64,000 bases of DNA, from the NCBI GenBank assembly GCA_044352985.1, contig JBILCU010000001.1, positions 186,001 to 250,000 on the forward strand. Reading direction: 5' to 3'. The first letter of the stretch is position 1, and each line of letters opens with the position of its first letter. The DNA is from JADJDM01 sp044352985 (GTDB lineage: Bacteria > Bacteroidota > Bacteroidia > B-17B0 > Aurantibacillaceae). Of this stretch, positions 26,369 through 36,060 are shown piece after piece. Under the pieces are notes generated by a model. The model did no database searches, was not told where the DNA came from, and worked only from the letters and a program-made list of their open reading frames with translations. The position numbers and the translations under genes were made by a program.

Positions 26369-29296
26369 ATGAAAAAAATTAGCTTACTCATTTTGCTTAT
26401 TTCCTTAAGCGTTAGTTTTAATGTTCAATCGCAAAAAGTAATCGCGAAACCAAGCGAGGCAAAATTAAATTACGAATCGGTTCCGAACGACCCTTTAAAT
26501 GCACGCATCTACACGTTAAAAAACGGATTAAAAGTATACTTGAGTGTTTATAAAAATGAACCACGTATTCAAACACTAATCGCCGTAAAAGCAGGAAGCA
26601 AAAATGATCCTGCCGACGCAACCGGTTTGGCACATTACCTTGAACATATGATGTTTAAAGGAACAGATAAATTTGGGACAAAAGATTTTCAAAAAGAAGA
26701 AGTGTTTTTAAAACAAATAGAAGCGTTGTATGAAGTGTACAGAAAAACAACAGATACAGAAAAACGCAAGAAAATTTATCATGAAATCGACAGTGTTTCA
26801 GGTGTTGCGGCAACTTATGCGATAGCAAATGAATACGATAAAATGGCTGCTGCTTTAGGTTGCAAAAACACGAATGCATTTACTTCTGTTGAACAAACCG
26901 TTTACATCAACGATGTTCCTTCTAATCAATTAGAAAACTGGTTAACTCTAGAGTCAGAGCGTTTTCAGAAAATTGTGTTGCGTTTATTTCATACCGAACT
27001 GGAAGCAGTGTATGAAGAAAAAAATCGTGGTTTGGACAGCGATGATAATCAGGCATGGGAAAAATTAATGGCTGCAGTTTTTCAAAAACACAACTACGGT
27101 CAACAAACAACCATCGGAACAATTGATCATTTAAAAAATCCTTCAATGACCGAAATCAACAATTACTTCCAAAAGTATTATGTGCCAAATAATGTTGCTA
27201 TTTGTTTGAGTGGAGATTTAGATCCTGATCAAACCATTAAATGGATTGAAGCCAAATTTGGTAACTGGCAACCTAAACCGGTAGATGAATATAAATACGA
27301 AGCTGAAAAGCCAATTGAAAAACCAATTGCCATGGAAGTGTTTGGCCCGAAAGCAGAAAACATGATGATGGCATTTCGTTGTGGCGGAGCAAATTCAAAA
27401 GATGCTGATTTAGCAATGATGTTAAGTTATATTTTATCAAATAGCAAAGCAGGTTTATTTGATTTAAATTTAAATCAATCACAAAAAGTTTTATCCAGCT
27501 ACTCTTATTTTGAAAAAATGAAAGATTACAGCGTGTTGCTTTTTGGTGGAGAACCTAAAGAAGGTCAAAAACTGGAAGATTTAGAAAAATTGTTTTTAGA
27601 ACAATTGGATAAAGTAAAAAAAGGCGATTTCCCGGATTGGTTAATTGGAGCTATTATCAACGATATTAAATATTCTGAAACCAAACAAAACGAAAATAAT
27701 TTTTCGAGAGGAATGAAAATGGCAAGTTCATTTACGTTCGGGCAACAATGGAGCTATGAGGTAAATCAAATCAGTAGATTGGAAAAAATCACCAAACAGC
27801 AAATCATGGATTTTGCAAAACAAAATTTCAATTCCAACTATGCTATTGTTTATAAACGTACAGGAGAAAACAAAGATATTCAAAAGGTAGAAAAACCATC
27901 CATTACTCCTGTTCCGGTAAACCGCGAAGAACAATCTCCATTTTTAAAAGCTTTGGTGAATAACAAACCTTCAGAAACCTCGCCTGTGTTTTTAGATTTT
28001 AAAAAAGACATTAATCACTTTACCTGTAAATCTGGTCTTCCTGCGTCTTGTTTAAAAAACACAGAGAACAAAACATTTGATATGTATTATGTATTTGACA
28101 TGGGCTCTAACAATGATAAATTGTTGCCTCTAGCGATTGATTACTTATATTACTTAGGCACATCTAAATACACACCTGAACAAATACAACAAGAGTTTTA
28201 CAAATTAGGGGCAAGCTTCTCTGTTAATTCTGGTGCCGAACAATCAAGTGTAAGCATGAATGGTATCAGTGAAAGTTTTGATAAGGCATTAGATTTATTA
28301 GATCATTTAATTACCGATGCAAAATTGAATAATGAAGTATTGGAACAGTTGAAACAAGACAAACTAAAATCAAGAGAAGACGCTAAGCTGGAGAAAAACA
28401 TTATCCTTCGTTCGGGAATGTATAATTATGGTGTTTACGGACCAAAAAATCCGTTTACCAATGTGATGAGTGATGAAGAATTAAAAAACGTAAAAGCTGA
28501 AGAATTAATCAATAAAATTCATGAATTGTTTGCTTACCCACATCACGTGTTGTATTACGGGACAAAATCAAAAGAAGAGTTGATGGTCTCTTTGGATAAA
28601 TCACATAAACTTCCTGCTGCTAAAAAAGAAATTCCGCAATCAGTAAATTTTACAGAACAATCAACTGGAAACACTATTTATGTAGTTGACTATGACATGA
28701 AGCAAGTAGAGATCATTATGCTTGGAAAAGGAGAAACATTCAGTCCGGAACTTGCGCCTGTTGTAAATTTATATAACGAATATTTTGGCGGAAGTATGTC
28801 GGGTATAGTGTTTCAAGAGTTACGCGAATCGAGAGCACTTGCTTATAGTGTATCATCAAACTATCGTTCATTAGGTAAAAAAGACAAACCTTATTACTCT
28901 TATTCATACATTGGATCACAATCAGATAAATTAGCTGAAGCATTAAGTGGCATGAGCGAGTTACTAAATGAAATGCCGCAATCTGATATTTCATTCAATA
29001 GCGCAAAAGATGCAATCATTTCTAAATACAGAACCGAGCGCATTACTAAAGCAGGTATTTTATTCAATTTCGAACAATCAAAAAAACTAGGTATTGATTA
29101 CGATATTAGAAAAGTGATTTTTGAAAAAGTTAAAGACATGCAGTTTGCTGATGTGAAAAATTTCCAAAGCAAGAATATCAAATCACTACCAAGCACTATT
29201 CTAGTATTAGGCAAAAAAGATGCCCTTGACATTAAAACTTTAGAAAAATATGGTAAAGTAACCTATCTTTCTTTAAAAGAGATTTTTGGGTATTAA
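26369..29296 (+). CDS. M16 family zinc metallopeptidase, full two-half protein, exported
   Basis: A 975-residue pitrilysin/insulinase-type protease with a signal peptide (ISLLILLISLSVSFNVQSQ). The inverted zinc motif HYLEH lies in GLAHYLEHMMFKG (about residue 90), with the distant Glu in ELEAVYEEKNRGLD near residue 215. The second half (from about residue 530) is the inactive companion, including FQELRESRALAYSVSSNY. Both halves close into a chamber that degrades peptides; here it would lie in the periplasm. The length fits the fused, single-chain members. The 99-base gap upstream suggests its own promoter. A small lipoprotein gene follows at 45 bases. Confidence 0.93.
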   Translation: MKKISLLILLISLSVSFNVQSQKVIAKPSEAKLNYESVPNDPLNARIYTLKNGLKVYLSVYKNEPRIQTLIAVKAGSKNDPADATGLAHYLEHMMFKGTDKFGTKDFQKEEVFLKQIEALYEVYRKTTDTEKRKKIYHEIDSVSGVAATYAIANEYDKMAAALGCKNTNAFTSVEQTVYINDVPSNQLENWLTLESERFQKIVLRLFHTELEAVYEEKNRGLDSDDNQAWEKLMAAVFQKHNYGQQTTIGTIDHLKNPSMTEINNYFQKYYVPNNVAICLSGDLDPDQTIKWIEAKFGNWQPKPVDEYKYEAEKPIEKPIAMEVFGPKAENMMMAFRCGGANSKDADLAMMLSYILSNSKAGLFDLNLNQSQKVLSSYSYFEKMKDYSVLLFGGEPKEGQKLEDLEKLFLEQLDKVKKGDFPDWLIGAIINDIKYSETKQNENNFSRGMKMASSFTFGQQWSYEVNQISRLEKITKQQIMDFAKQNFNSNYAIVYKRTGENKDIQKVEKPSITPVPVNREEQSPFLKALVNNKPSETSPVFLDFKKDINHFTCKSGLPASCLKNTENKTFDMYYVFDMGSNNDKLLPLAIDYLYYLGTSKYTPEQIQQEFYKLGASFSVNSGAEQSSVSMNGISESFDKALDLLDHLITDAKLNNEVLEQLKQDKLKSREDAKLEKNIILRSGMYNYGVYGPKNPFTNVMSDEELKNVKAEELINKIHELFAYPHHVLYYGTKSKEELMVSLDKSHKLPAAKKEIPQSVNFTEQSTGNTIYVVDYDMKQVEIIMLGKGETFSPELAPVVNLYNEYFGGSMSGIVFQELRESRALAYSVSSNYRSLGKKDKPYYSYSYIGSQSDKLAEALSGMSELLNEMPQSDISFNSAKDAIISKYRTERITKAGILFNFEQSKKLGIDYDIRKVIFEKVKDMQFADVKNFQSKNIKSLPSTILVLGKKDALDIKTLEKYGKVTYLSLKEIFGY

Positions 29297-29341
29297 TTTA
29301 TAATTTGGTTATTGTGAGAATATAATCTTTATGTGTTATTC

Positions 29342-29926
29342 ATGAGAGTATTATTATTGATAGTTATTGTATTTACTTTTTCATATTGTGCACAGACAGA
29401 AGACAAAAACACATCCACGACAATCAATAAGCTAATTTCAGCAGATACCACATCAACACCTGAAAATACTGTACTTTCGTTTCTCAAATGGTATAAAGAC
29501 AATGGACAAGGTATTGCAAACGACCTTGTTTTAAATATCGGGATCAAAGACAGGGATTCAACTAAATTTTATTCGGTCAATTTTCAAGCAACGGAGAACT
29601 ATCTCAAAAAATTGAAAGAGACTAGTAGTATTTCAGATAAATATGTGAACAAGTGGCGTGAGTATTTTAGAAAATGTGATCAGCATTTTAAAAACAATCC
29701 TACGAATGAAGGCCCTCCTGTTGGATTTGATTACGAGTTCATTACGCTTAGCCAGGATGACCCTGGCCTTAGCGTTTTGGAAAAAGCAAACCTGTCCGTA
29801 ATTAAAAGAGATAAGAATTCATCGATAGTTCTAATTAAATTTCCTTCGACTTATCAGTACAACTATTATTTGACCAAACAAGGGGCGCATTGGCAAATCG
29901 ACGATATTGAATATATTGCCAAATAA
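29342..29926 (+). CDS. Small lipoprotein, possibly DUF3828-like
   Basis: A 194-residue protein from the ATG at 29342 (a GTG at 29333 is also in frame). A lipoprotein signal peptide VLLLIVIVFTFSYCAQTED ends in the lipobox FSYC, so the mature protein is lipid-anchored. The mature part (TPENTVLSFLKWYKDN, YVNKWREYFRKCDQHF, FDYEFITLSQDDPG, W-containing end WQIDDIEYIAK) resembles small DUF3828/NTF2-like lipoproteins, but I am not certain of the family. The function is unknown. It is followed by a long gene-free stretch, and its downstream flank (starting GCTACGCATAACAACAG) resembles sequences that trail accessory genes. Confidence 0.7.
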   Translation: MRVLLLIVIVFTFSYCAQTEDKNTSTTINKLISADTTSTPENTVLSFLKWYKDNGQGIANDLVLNIGIKDRDSTKFYSVNFQATENYLKKLKETSSISDKYVNKWREYFRKCDQHFKNNPTNEGPPVGFDYEFITLSQDDPGLSVLEKANLSVIKRDKNSSIVLIKFPSTYQYNYYLTKQGAHWQIDDIEYIAK

Positions 29927-31125
29927 GCTACGCATAACAACAGTTAAAACGGCGAACCAACGTTTTTTAAATTGGCTAAAAGCATAAAACAAGAGCTTCA
30001 TGACGGAATGAATTTTAAATAAAATGCATGTTGACAGATAAAGTAATGTTACCCTTTTGCGTTTAAACCGTTAGAAAAATTGTACAGTTTGTACGCTGAT
30101 AAAAACTCCAATTATTTTTTCCATTAAAAGAATAGAAGTTAAAGTTGGTGATTTAAACTAAAAGGTTGATGATATTGAAAATCATCTTCGTTATTAAAAT
30201 TTTTTGAGTTAAAATTAAAAAATCGTAAATCGTTGATGCTTTGTCATCCCGACAAAGGAGGGATCTTTTATTGTAGATCCTTCACTTCGTTCAGGATGAC
30301 AATGTTTTTATAAAAATCCTGGCTATTGTGTTTTGCTATTTTGATTCAAAAATAAATTGTAAATCATCAAACTCTAAATGACCATCGACTAGTGACTGTT
30401 GACTTTAGACTTAATAAAAAAATCGTAAATCGTTGATGCTTTGTCATCCCGACAAAGGAGGGATCTTTTATTGTAGATCCTTCACTTCGTTCAGGATGAC
30501 AATGTTTTTATAAAAATCCTGGCTATTGTGTTTTGCTATTTTGATTTAAAAATAAATTGTAAATCATCAAACTCTAAATGACTATCGACTAGTGACTGTT
30601 GACTTTAGACTTAATAAAAAAATCGTAAATCATTGATTCTTGTCATCCCGACAAAGGAGGGATCTTTTATTGTAGATCCTTCACTTCGTTCAGGATGACA
30701 ATGTTTTTATAAAAATCCTGGCTATTGTGTTTTGCTATTTTGATTTAAAAATAAATTGTAAATCATCAAACTCTAAATGACTATCGACTAGTGACTGTTG
30801 ACTTTAGACTTAATAAAAAAATCGTAAATCGTTGATGCTTTGTCTTCCCGACAAAGGAGGGATCTTTTATTGTAGATCCTTCACTTCGTTCAGGATGACA
30901 ATAAAAAATTATAAATAAAGTCGCGGTGCTTCGTGACCCTCAGCAACCGCTAAAAATCAAAAAATTGTAAATCTGAAAATCGTAAATAATTGCTCTCACT
31001 TAGGCTTCGCTCAAAGTTTACAACACTTGGTGGCTGAGGTTCTCGAAGCCACCTTTTAACGTTTTAATATGCGGTGCTTCGAGATTCACGGTAATTGATA
31101 AAAAATAGTAATTCAATTAAAAGAG
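29927..31125. other. Gene-free stretch, 1.2 kb, with tandem array and small hairpins
   Basis: No ORF of credible size. 29927-30220 is unique AT-rich sequence; 30221-30902 is a 200-bp tandem array (own entry); 30920-31085 holds imperfect inverted motifs such as GGTGGCT...AGCCACC and GCGGT...ACCGC with GCTTCG inside, of the same kind as other dispersed repeats here. No tRNA or known RNA was recognised. Confidence 0.7.
30221..30902. repeat. 200-bp tandem repeat array, 3.4 units
   Basis: Units start at 30221, 30421, 30621 and 30820 (periods 200, 200, 199); the last is cut off at about 30902. Units are nearly identical, differing at a few positions (GATTCAAAA or GATTTAAAA; GACCATCG or GACTATCG; CGTTGATGCTT or CATTGATTCT; GTCATCCCG or GTCTTCCCG). 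Each full unit holds a long imperfect hairpin, GTCATCCCGACAAAGGAGG with CTTCACTTCGTTCAGGATGAC around a GGATC/GATCC core, followed by a GACT-rich tract (CGACTAGTGACTGTTGAC). It lies between the lipoprotein gene and the cysteine desulfurase gene. Confidence 0.93.
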
Positions 31126-32253
31126 TTAAAGCAACTCTTTTAGTTTACTCACTACAAAATCAATTTCTTCTTTTGAGGTGTATTTCGAAAAAGAAAACCG
31201 TACAGATGGTCTTTCCATGTCTGCTCCTATTCCTCTTAATACATGCGATCCCTGATTGCTCCCTGATGAACAAGCGCTTCCGCCAGATGCAGCAATGCCG
31301 TGTATGTCTAAGTTAAACAGTAACATTTCACCTTTATCTGATTTTGGAAAACAACAATTTAAAACAGTATATAAGCTATTTTCGTCGTTTTCACCATTGA
31401 TAACAGTTCCGGGGATTTCGCTTTCTACTTTTTTACGCATATAGGTTTTTAGTTCCTGGATATGCTGCATGTGTTCAATCATTTCGGCATTACATATTTC
31501 TAATGCTTTGGCAAGACCAATAATGCCTGCAACATTTTCAGTTCCTCCACGCATATTGCGTTCCTGAGCACCACCATGAATAAACGGATTGATTTTTAAA
31601 TTATGGTTGATATATAAAAAGCCAACACCTTTTGGCCCATGAAATTTGTGAGCAGCACAGGTTACCAAATGTACTTTTAACTCGGGCAAATTCATACTGT
31701 AATGCCCCATAGTTTGAACAGTATCGCTATGGAAAATTGCGTTATACTTTTCGCAAATTCTGCCCACTTGTTCGATTGGCAATAAAGTGCCAATTTCATT
31801 ATTGGCATGCATTAAGGAAACAAAACTACGCTCATTGTTTTGCAAAAGTGCTTCTAAATGAGCTAGATCAACATTACCTTTATTATCAATATTTACCCAA
31901 CTTAATTTTATCTTTCCTTCTTTTTCTAATACTTGTAAAGTATGTTCAACAGCGTGGTGTTCAATTTTAGAAGTAATTGCATGTTTTATGTTGTGTGTGC
32001 TGATGGTTTGAACAATGGCCATATTATCTGCCTCCGTACCACCACTTGTGAAAAAGATTTCGGCAGGTGTTACATTCAATAATTTTGAAACACTTTTTCG
32101 CGCAGTTTCAATGGCTGATCTGGTTTTTCTACCAAATGAATGAATAGATGAAGGATTACCAAATTCATCTTTTAAAAAAGGAAGCATTGCGTCAAAAACA
32201 TGTTCGTCTAATTTTGTTGTAGCTGCATTATCCAAATATATTTTTTTCATCAT
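31126..32253 (-). CDS. Cysteine desulfurase (IscS/NifS-like)
   Basis: A 375-residue PLP enzyme that removes sulfur from cysteine as a persulfide for iron-sulfur clusters or tRNA thiolation. It starts IYLDNAATTKLDEHVFDAM; PLP-binding Lys is in TCAAHKFHGPKGVGFLY (about residue 205), the active-site Cys loop is ASGGSACSSGSNQGSHVL (about residue 328), and the pyridoxal-facing stretches SGGTEADNMAI and HANNEIGTLLPIE are standard. Class I loop length suggests IscS/NifS rather than SufS. Two ATGs (32253, 32250) are possible starts. No iscU or ferredoxin gene is adjacent. A second such gene lies at 61488. Confidence 0.92.
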   Translation of the reverse strand: MMKKIYLDNAATTKLDEHVFDAMLPFLKDEFGNPSSIHSFGRKTRSAIETARKSVSKLLNVTPAEIFFTSGGTEADNMAIVQTISTHNIKHAITSKIEHHAVEHTLQVLEKEGKIKLSWVNIDNKGNVDLAHLEALLQNNERSFVSLMHANNEIGTLLPIEQVGRICEKYNAIFHSDTVQTMGHYSMNLPELKVHLVTCAAHKFHGPKGVGFLYINHNLKINPFIHGGAQERNMRGGTENVAGIIGLAKALEICNAEMIEHMQHIQELKTYMRKKVESEIPGTVINGENDENSLYTVLNCCFPKSDKGEMLLFNLDIHGIAASGGSACSSGSNQGSHVLRGIGADMERPSVRFSFSKYTSKEEIDFVVSKLKELL

Positions 32254-32270
32254 CAGGTAAAATTAAAATT

Positions 32271-34760
32271 TTAAAATGTCATCTGAAATCCAACCCTGAT
32301 TCCAAATGGTGTTTTTAATTGCTCGTTATAAGTTAAGCGCCAAAATCCATCTACTCTGAAAAAACGGAAAATATTTTCAACCCCTGCGCTTAATTCCTGG
32401 TATGGCACTTGTCCAAGAGCTTTTAAAGTAGTTGGAAAAACAAGTTCCTTTCTGTTGTTATTATTAACACTGCCAAAAAGCACTTTATAGGTCATCACTT
32501 CTCTCCATTTTAATCGTTTAAGCAAAGGAATTTTATTAAATAATAAACCTTCAAAATGATGAAACAACCATATAGAAGCATACTGATCACTTGCAAACTC
32601 ATAAAAATTCATCATATTGTACGACATATAATCGTAAACATAGGTTTGATTTCCTCCATGTAATTCCATTAACGGATAAGGTACTGCCCCAAAAATTTTT
32701 CCAGCTTCTAAGGTATAATCTGTATAACCTAATAATTGCCCTAATCGAATACGATCATTAACGTTAACAACCACTTTTTGATAATCGTATTGCCCTTCGT
32801 AAACTTGACGTAATGATTTAGTATAACTTAATTGCAGAATTGGATATCTGGTACCTAAACTTGTTCTTGTAAAATCACCATTGATGTATTTTTCATCAAA
32901 AGCAAAACGAGTTGTAAATCGTATTTCACTAGTTCTAATGAATGGTTTCATCGTGTTTTCACCATCGGAGTTTTGAAATGTGTATTGAAACCCACCAACA
33001 GGAGAAAGTTTTCGATTAACAAAAGTTAGTCGATGAGAAAATCCTTGAAACCATTCGTGATCAAACCATACTTGTGTTTGTTCAACACGAGTTAAACTAT
33101 TTAAAGGTGTTCTCCTAAAAAAGGAAGCAAAGAAATTATCTTGAGTAAAGCCATTTTGACTTTGGCCTAAAATTTCTAAATCACTTTTATAATTAATCCC
33201 TACCATTTGTCGGAATGGTTTTTTTGATAAAAATGTTTTAAAACCTCCTGAATATTTCCACTTTTCATCTTGTAATCCATAAGCCACGTATCCACTTAAT
33301 TCGTACCATCTGCTAAACTGACTGGAAGTTCTTCCTCCAAAACGTAAACGAGTTCCTTCTAGCTGATTATAACTTAATAAGTTGGAGTAAGGCCCAATTT
33401 CAAAGTTCCCAAAGGTTTTATAGCCGGCAACTATAATACTTATAATATCTACCCAACTCCTATAAATAGGAAGCGTTTGAATAGTATCAATCATCTTATA
33501 AATTTTTTGTTCGTTTGCAGAAAGCGAATCATGCCGAGATTGATTCCAAAAATCAGCAGATTTTTTGGTAGCATCCTCAGCTACCTGTATGTTATCGCCA
33601 AACTTAAAAAAATCTAATGATTTTGGTTGATTAACAACGATGTTTTTATAGGACGTGGTTTTACGGCCATAAATACCAACGCCTTCTTTTTTACTTATAC
33701 CAATATCCGGTTTAAAATCAATTATTAAACGATCTTTTTTCAGCATCCAAACAGAATCTTCTAAGGTAAACTCTTGCACTATGGTTGCTGCCGTAATAAA
33801 ATTAATGTTAGCATCACTTGGGATACTCATTTCCAATCGCTTTATTCCAAAAGTGGTATCGGCAATCCACATATTCCCGCTAAAAAGTAACTCTTGTTTT
33901 CTTCTGGGTTTAAATCGTATGTGATAGCACCATTTCCCATCAATGTATAAACTATCTTCCAAATAAAATTTATAATTGAAAATAGCAGCATTGCATATTG
34001 GTGATTTAAAATTCTTGCCAAAAACAATAATGTCATTATCGTAAATGTTTACATTTTGGTACATATCTCCCATCACCTGAGAAATACTTTGATTTTCAAA
34101 TCCGGTTAGTTTACTGGCTTTAATAACTTCTTTCTTTTGCTTTGGATCATCTCGATAATAAAAATCAGATAAGGTCTCTACCATAAACAAAGGTAAAAAT
34201 GGTTTTTCAGCCGAGTTGCTGCTATCTACATTATCAAAAATAAACTTAACGGGCTTGAACCCTTTTTTATCTTTTAAGTTTTTAGGTAAATTATTTAAAT
34301 CAAATTCCAGTTTATTATAAGCTTCATACTCATATCCGGAGAGTTTTCGCTTATTGTTGTACTCTTTACGTTCTATAGTTTTTTTAATGTATTTGTGTGC
34401 AGGATTTTCTCCCGGGTTTATTACTACTTCGTTTAAGCTAACACCTTCTTCAAAAACTTCTAAAGGAACATTGATTGTTTGGGTACTGTTTATTTTAACA
34501 AGAAAAGAGAACCTTTTGTAGCCTACATAAGAAGCTACTATAGAGTCTCCCGGCAGCTTACTGTTAATGGTAAAATTACCATCAAAATCAGATGTAGCAC
34601 CGCTATTTGTGCCTTTTAAAATAACATTTACAAACGGAAGTGGTTCTTTTGTTTTAGCATCAAATACTTTACCTGAAATGATGGTTTGACTAAAAGATAA
34701 GCACGAAAAAAAAAGGGTAATGAATAAAAAATAATATTTATGATTTAAAAGCATTTTCAC
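32271..34760 (-). CDS. DUF5686 outer-membrane protein with carboxypeptidase-regulatory-like domain
   Basis: An 829-residue exported protein. A signal peptide (HKYYFLFITLFFSCLSFSQ) precedes a CarboxypepD_reg-like beta domain (TIISGKVFDAKTKEPLPFVNVILKG, given in parts; FDGNFTIN; VASYVGYKR) at residues 25-105, the same lead domain as in SusC-type receptors. The rest is a long beta-rich DUF5686 region ending FGIRVGFQMTF, with aromatic last residue and alternating strands as in an outer-membrane barrel. There is no TonB plug domain, so it is not an ordinary SusC. The function is unknown; family members are widespread in Bacteroidota. It lies 17 bases upstream of the cysteine desulfurase gene. Confidence 0.87.
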   Translation of the reverse strand: MKMLLNHKYYFLFITLFFSCLSFSQTIISGKVFDAKTKEPLPFVNVILKGTNSGATSDFDGNFTINSKLPGDSIVASYVGYKRFSFLVKINSTQTINVPLEVFEEGVSLNEVVINPGENPAHKYIKKTIERKEYNNKRKLSGYEYEAYNKLEFDLNNLPKNLKDKKGFKPVKFIFDNVDSSNSAEKPFLPLFMVETLSDFYYRDDPKQKKEVIKASKLTGFENQSISQVMGDMYQNVNIYDNDIIVFGKNFKSPICNAAIFNYKFYLEDSLYIDGKWCYHIRFKPRRKQELLFSGNMWIADTTFGIKRLEMSIPSDANINFITAATIVQEFTLEDSVWMLKKDRLIIDFKPDIGISKKEGVGIYGRKTTSYKNIVVNQPKSLDFFKFGDNIQVAEDATKKSADFWNQSRHDSLSANEQKIYKMIDTIQTLPIYRSWVDIISIIVAGYKTFGNFEIGPYSNLLSYNQLEGTRLRFGGRTSSQFSRWYELSGYVAYGLQDEKWKYSGGFKTFLSKKPFRQMVGINYKSDLEILGQSQNGFTQDNFFASFFRRTPLNSLTRVEQTQVWFDHEWFQGFSHRLTFVNRKLSPVGGFQYTFQNSDGENTMKPFIRTSEIRFTTRFAFDEKYINGDFTRTSLGTRYPILQLSYTKSLRQVYEGQYDYQKVVVNVNDRIRLGQLLGYTDYTLEAGKIFGAVPYPLMELHGGNQTYVYDYMSYNMMNFYEFASDQYASIWLFHHFEGLLFNKIPLLKRLKWREVMTYKVLFGSVNNNNRKELVFPTTLKALGQVPYQELSAGVENIFRFFRVDGFWRLTYNEQLKTPFGIRVGFQMTF

Positions 34761-34765
34761 CTATG

Positions 34766-35119
34766 CTATTTATTCTCAGTTGCAACCAATTCTTCCCAAT
34801 ATTCAGCTGCTCTTCGCGTATGCGGAATAACAATTGTTCCGCCAACAATATTAGCAACTGCAAATATTTCATATAGCTCAGCAGTAGCTACTTTTTGCTC
34901 AAAACATTTCCCAAGATGGTATTTAATGCAATCATCGCAACGCAGAACCATACTGGCAACCAATCCAAGCATTTCTTTAGTTTTAACATCTAATGCTCCT
35001 TCTGCATACGTATTAGAATCGAGATTAAATAAACGTTTGATGACTAAATTATCTTTTGATAAAATTACATCATTCATTTTTGAACGATACTCATTAAATT
35101 CTTTAACTGTGTTACTCAT
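34766..35119 (-). CDS. Carboxymuconolactone decarboxylase/AhpD-like protein
   Basis: A 117-residue single-domain CMD-family protein. The key stretch LRCDDCIKYHLGKCFEQKVATAEL holds a CxxC pair and a following His, the pattern of AhpD-type alkylhydroperoxidases; AVANIVGGTIVIPHTRRAAEYWEEL is the second family helix pair. It may act in thiol-based peroxide reduction, but many family members have no proven activity. It lies five bases upstream of the DUF5686 gene and 38 bases after tatC, so it is probably in the same transcript. Confidence 0.85.
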   Translation of the reverse strand: MSNTVKEFNEYRSKMNDVILSKDNLVIKRLFNLDSNTYAEGALDVKTKEMLGLVASMVLRCDDCIKYHLGKCFEQKVATAELYEIFAVANIVGGTIVIPHTRRAAEYWEELVATENK

Positions 35120-35157
35120 TTGCTAATGTTAGTATTCCAAAACTAATAAATTCAATG

Positions 35158-35988
35158 TTAACGATTGTATTTATTTTCTACATATTTAGCAACAAAAATA
35201 CTAATCTCGTATAGGCAATAAATAGGTATAAATACCAACATTTGAGAGGTAATATCAGGCGAAGGAGTTATAACAGCTGCTAAAATTAAAAGCACAACTA
35301 CAGCATGCTTTCTGAATTTGCGCATAAAAGCAGAGGAAAAAATCCCAAATCGCGTAAGGAAATAAACCAAAATGGGCATTTCAAAAACCAACCCGGTTGC
35401 CAAAGTAAGCGTTGAAACCAATGAAATGTAATCATCAATGGTAGGAAGTGTTTGAATAAATTTTTCGGTGGTGATGTTGTAGTTACCTAAAAACTGAACC
35501 GACATGGGCACAATGATTAAATAAGCAAAAGCAATTCCAATTAAAAAAAGCAAAGAGGAAATTACAACAAAACCACGCACCGGTTTTGCTTCGGTACTTT
35601 TTAAAGCGGGTTTAATAAATTTCCATAATTCATAAAGAATATAAGGAAAGCCAAGAATCAATCCTCCTAAAAATGAAATCCACAAATGCATGGTAAATTG
35701 CCCGGATAACTGATTGCTTATTAATGAAAAATTTATCTGATCAACACATAACCCTTCAATGCCTCCAAGTTTTTTCGATAGCTCACAAAGCTTACGATAA
35801 GTGATAAAATCAACTCTTAGGGGGCCAAAAATTATTTTTCCAAAAACAAAATCCGGAAAACAAAATAAAACGATGCCCAATACTAAAACAACGATAACAG
35901 ACCTTACCAAGTGCCAACGAAGCGCTTCGAGGTGATCCATAAAACCCATTTCAGCTCCAGGGTTGTTACTCTTATTAAATAGCGACAT
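35158..35988 (-). CDS. tatC: Sec-independent protein translocase TatC
   Basis: TatC, the receptor of the twin-arginine pathway for folded proteins. It has 276 residues with six membrane helices; the N-terminal MGFMDHLEALRWHLVRS has the conserved Glu-Leu-Arg region, FGIFSSAFMRKFRKHAVVVLLILAAVITPSPDITSQMLVFIPIYCLYEISI (in parts) is the typical last third, with the ITPSPD motif. An enlarged loop between TM1 and TM2 (FGPLRVDFITYRKLCELSKKLGG...) is common in Bacteroidota. No tatA is nearby. It is first in a leftward group of four genes; a thioredoxin gene diverges upstream. Confidence 0.96.
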   Translation of the reverse strand: MSLFNKSNNPGAEMGFMDHLEALRWHLVRSVIVVLVLGIVLFCFPDFVFGKIIFGPLRVDFITYRKLCELSKKLGGIEGLCVDQINFSLISNQLSGQFTMHLWISFLGGLILGFPYILYELWKFIKPALKSTEAKPVRGFVVISSLLFLIGIAFAYLIIVPMSVQFLGNYNITTEKFIQTLPTIDDYISLVSTLTLATGLVFEMPILVYFLTRFGIFSSAFMRKFRKHAVVVLLILAAVITPSPDITSQMLVFIPIYCLYEISIFVAKYVENKYNR

Positions 35989-36039
35989 AAAGCGTCAAAT
36001 TTACAAATCATTTCTGGCAAATATTTTGTTTTATCGACT

Positions 36040-36047
36040 TAAATTTG
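36040..36047 (+). promoter_or_regulatory. Possible -7 box (TAnnTTTG) of the thioredoxin gene
   Basis: TAAATTTG at 36040-36047 matches the Bacteroidota -7 consensus exactly and sits 13 bases before the ATG at 36061. No good TTTG is found at the expected -33 distance, so the call is weak. Confidence 0.3.
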
Positions 36048-36060
36048 AAATTTTACAACT

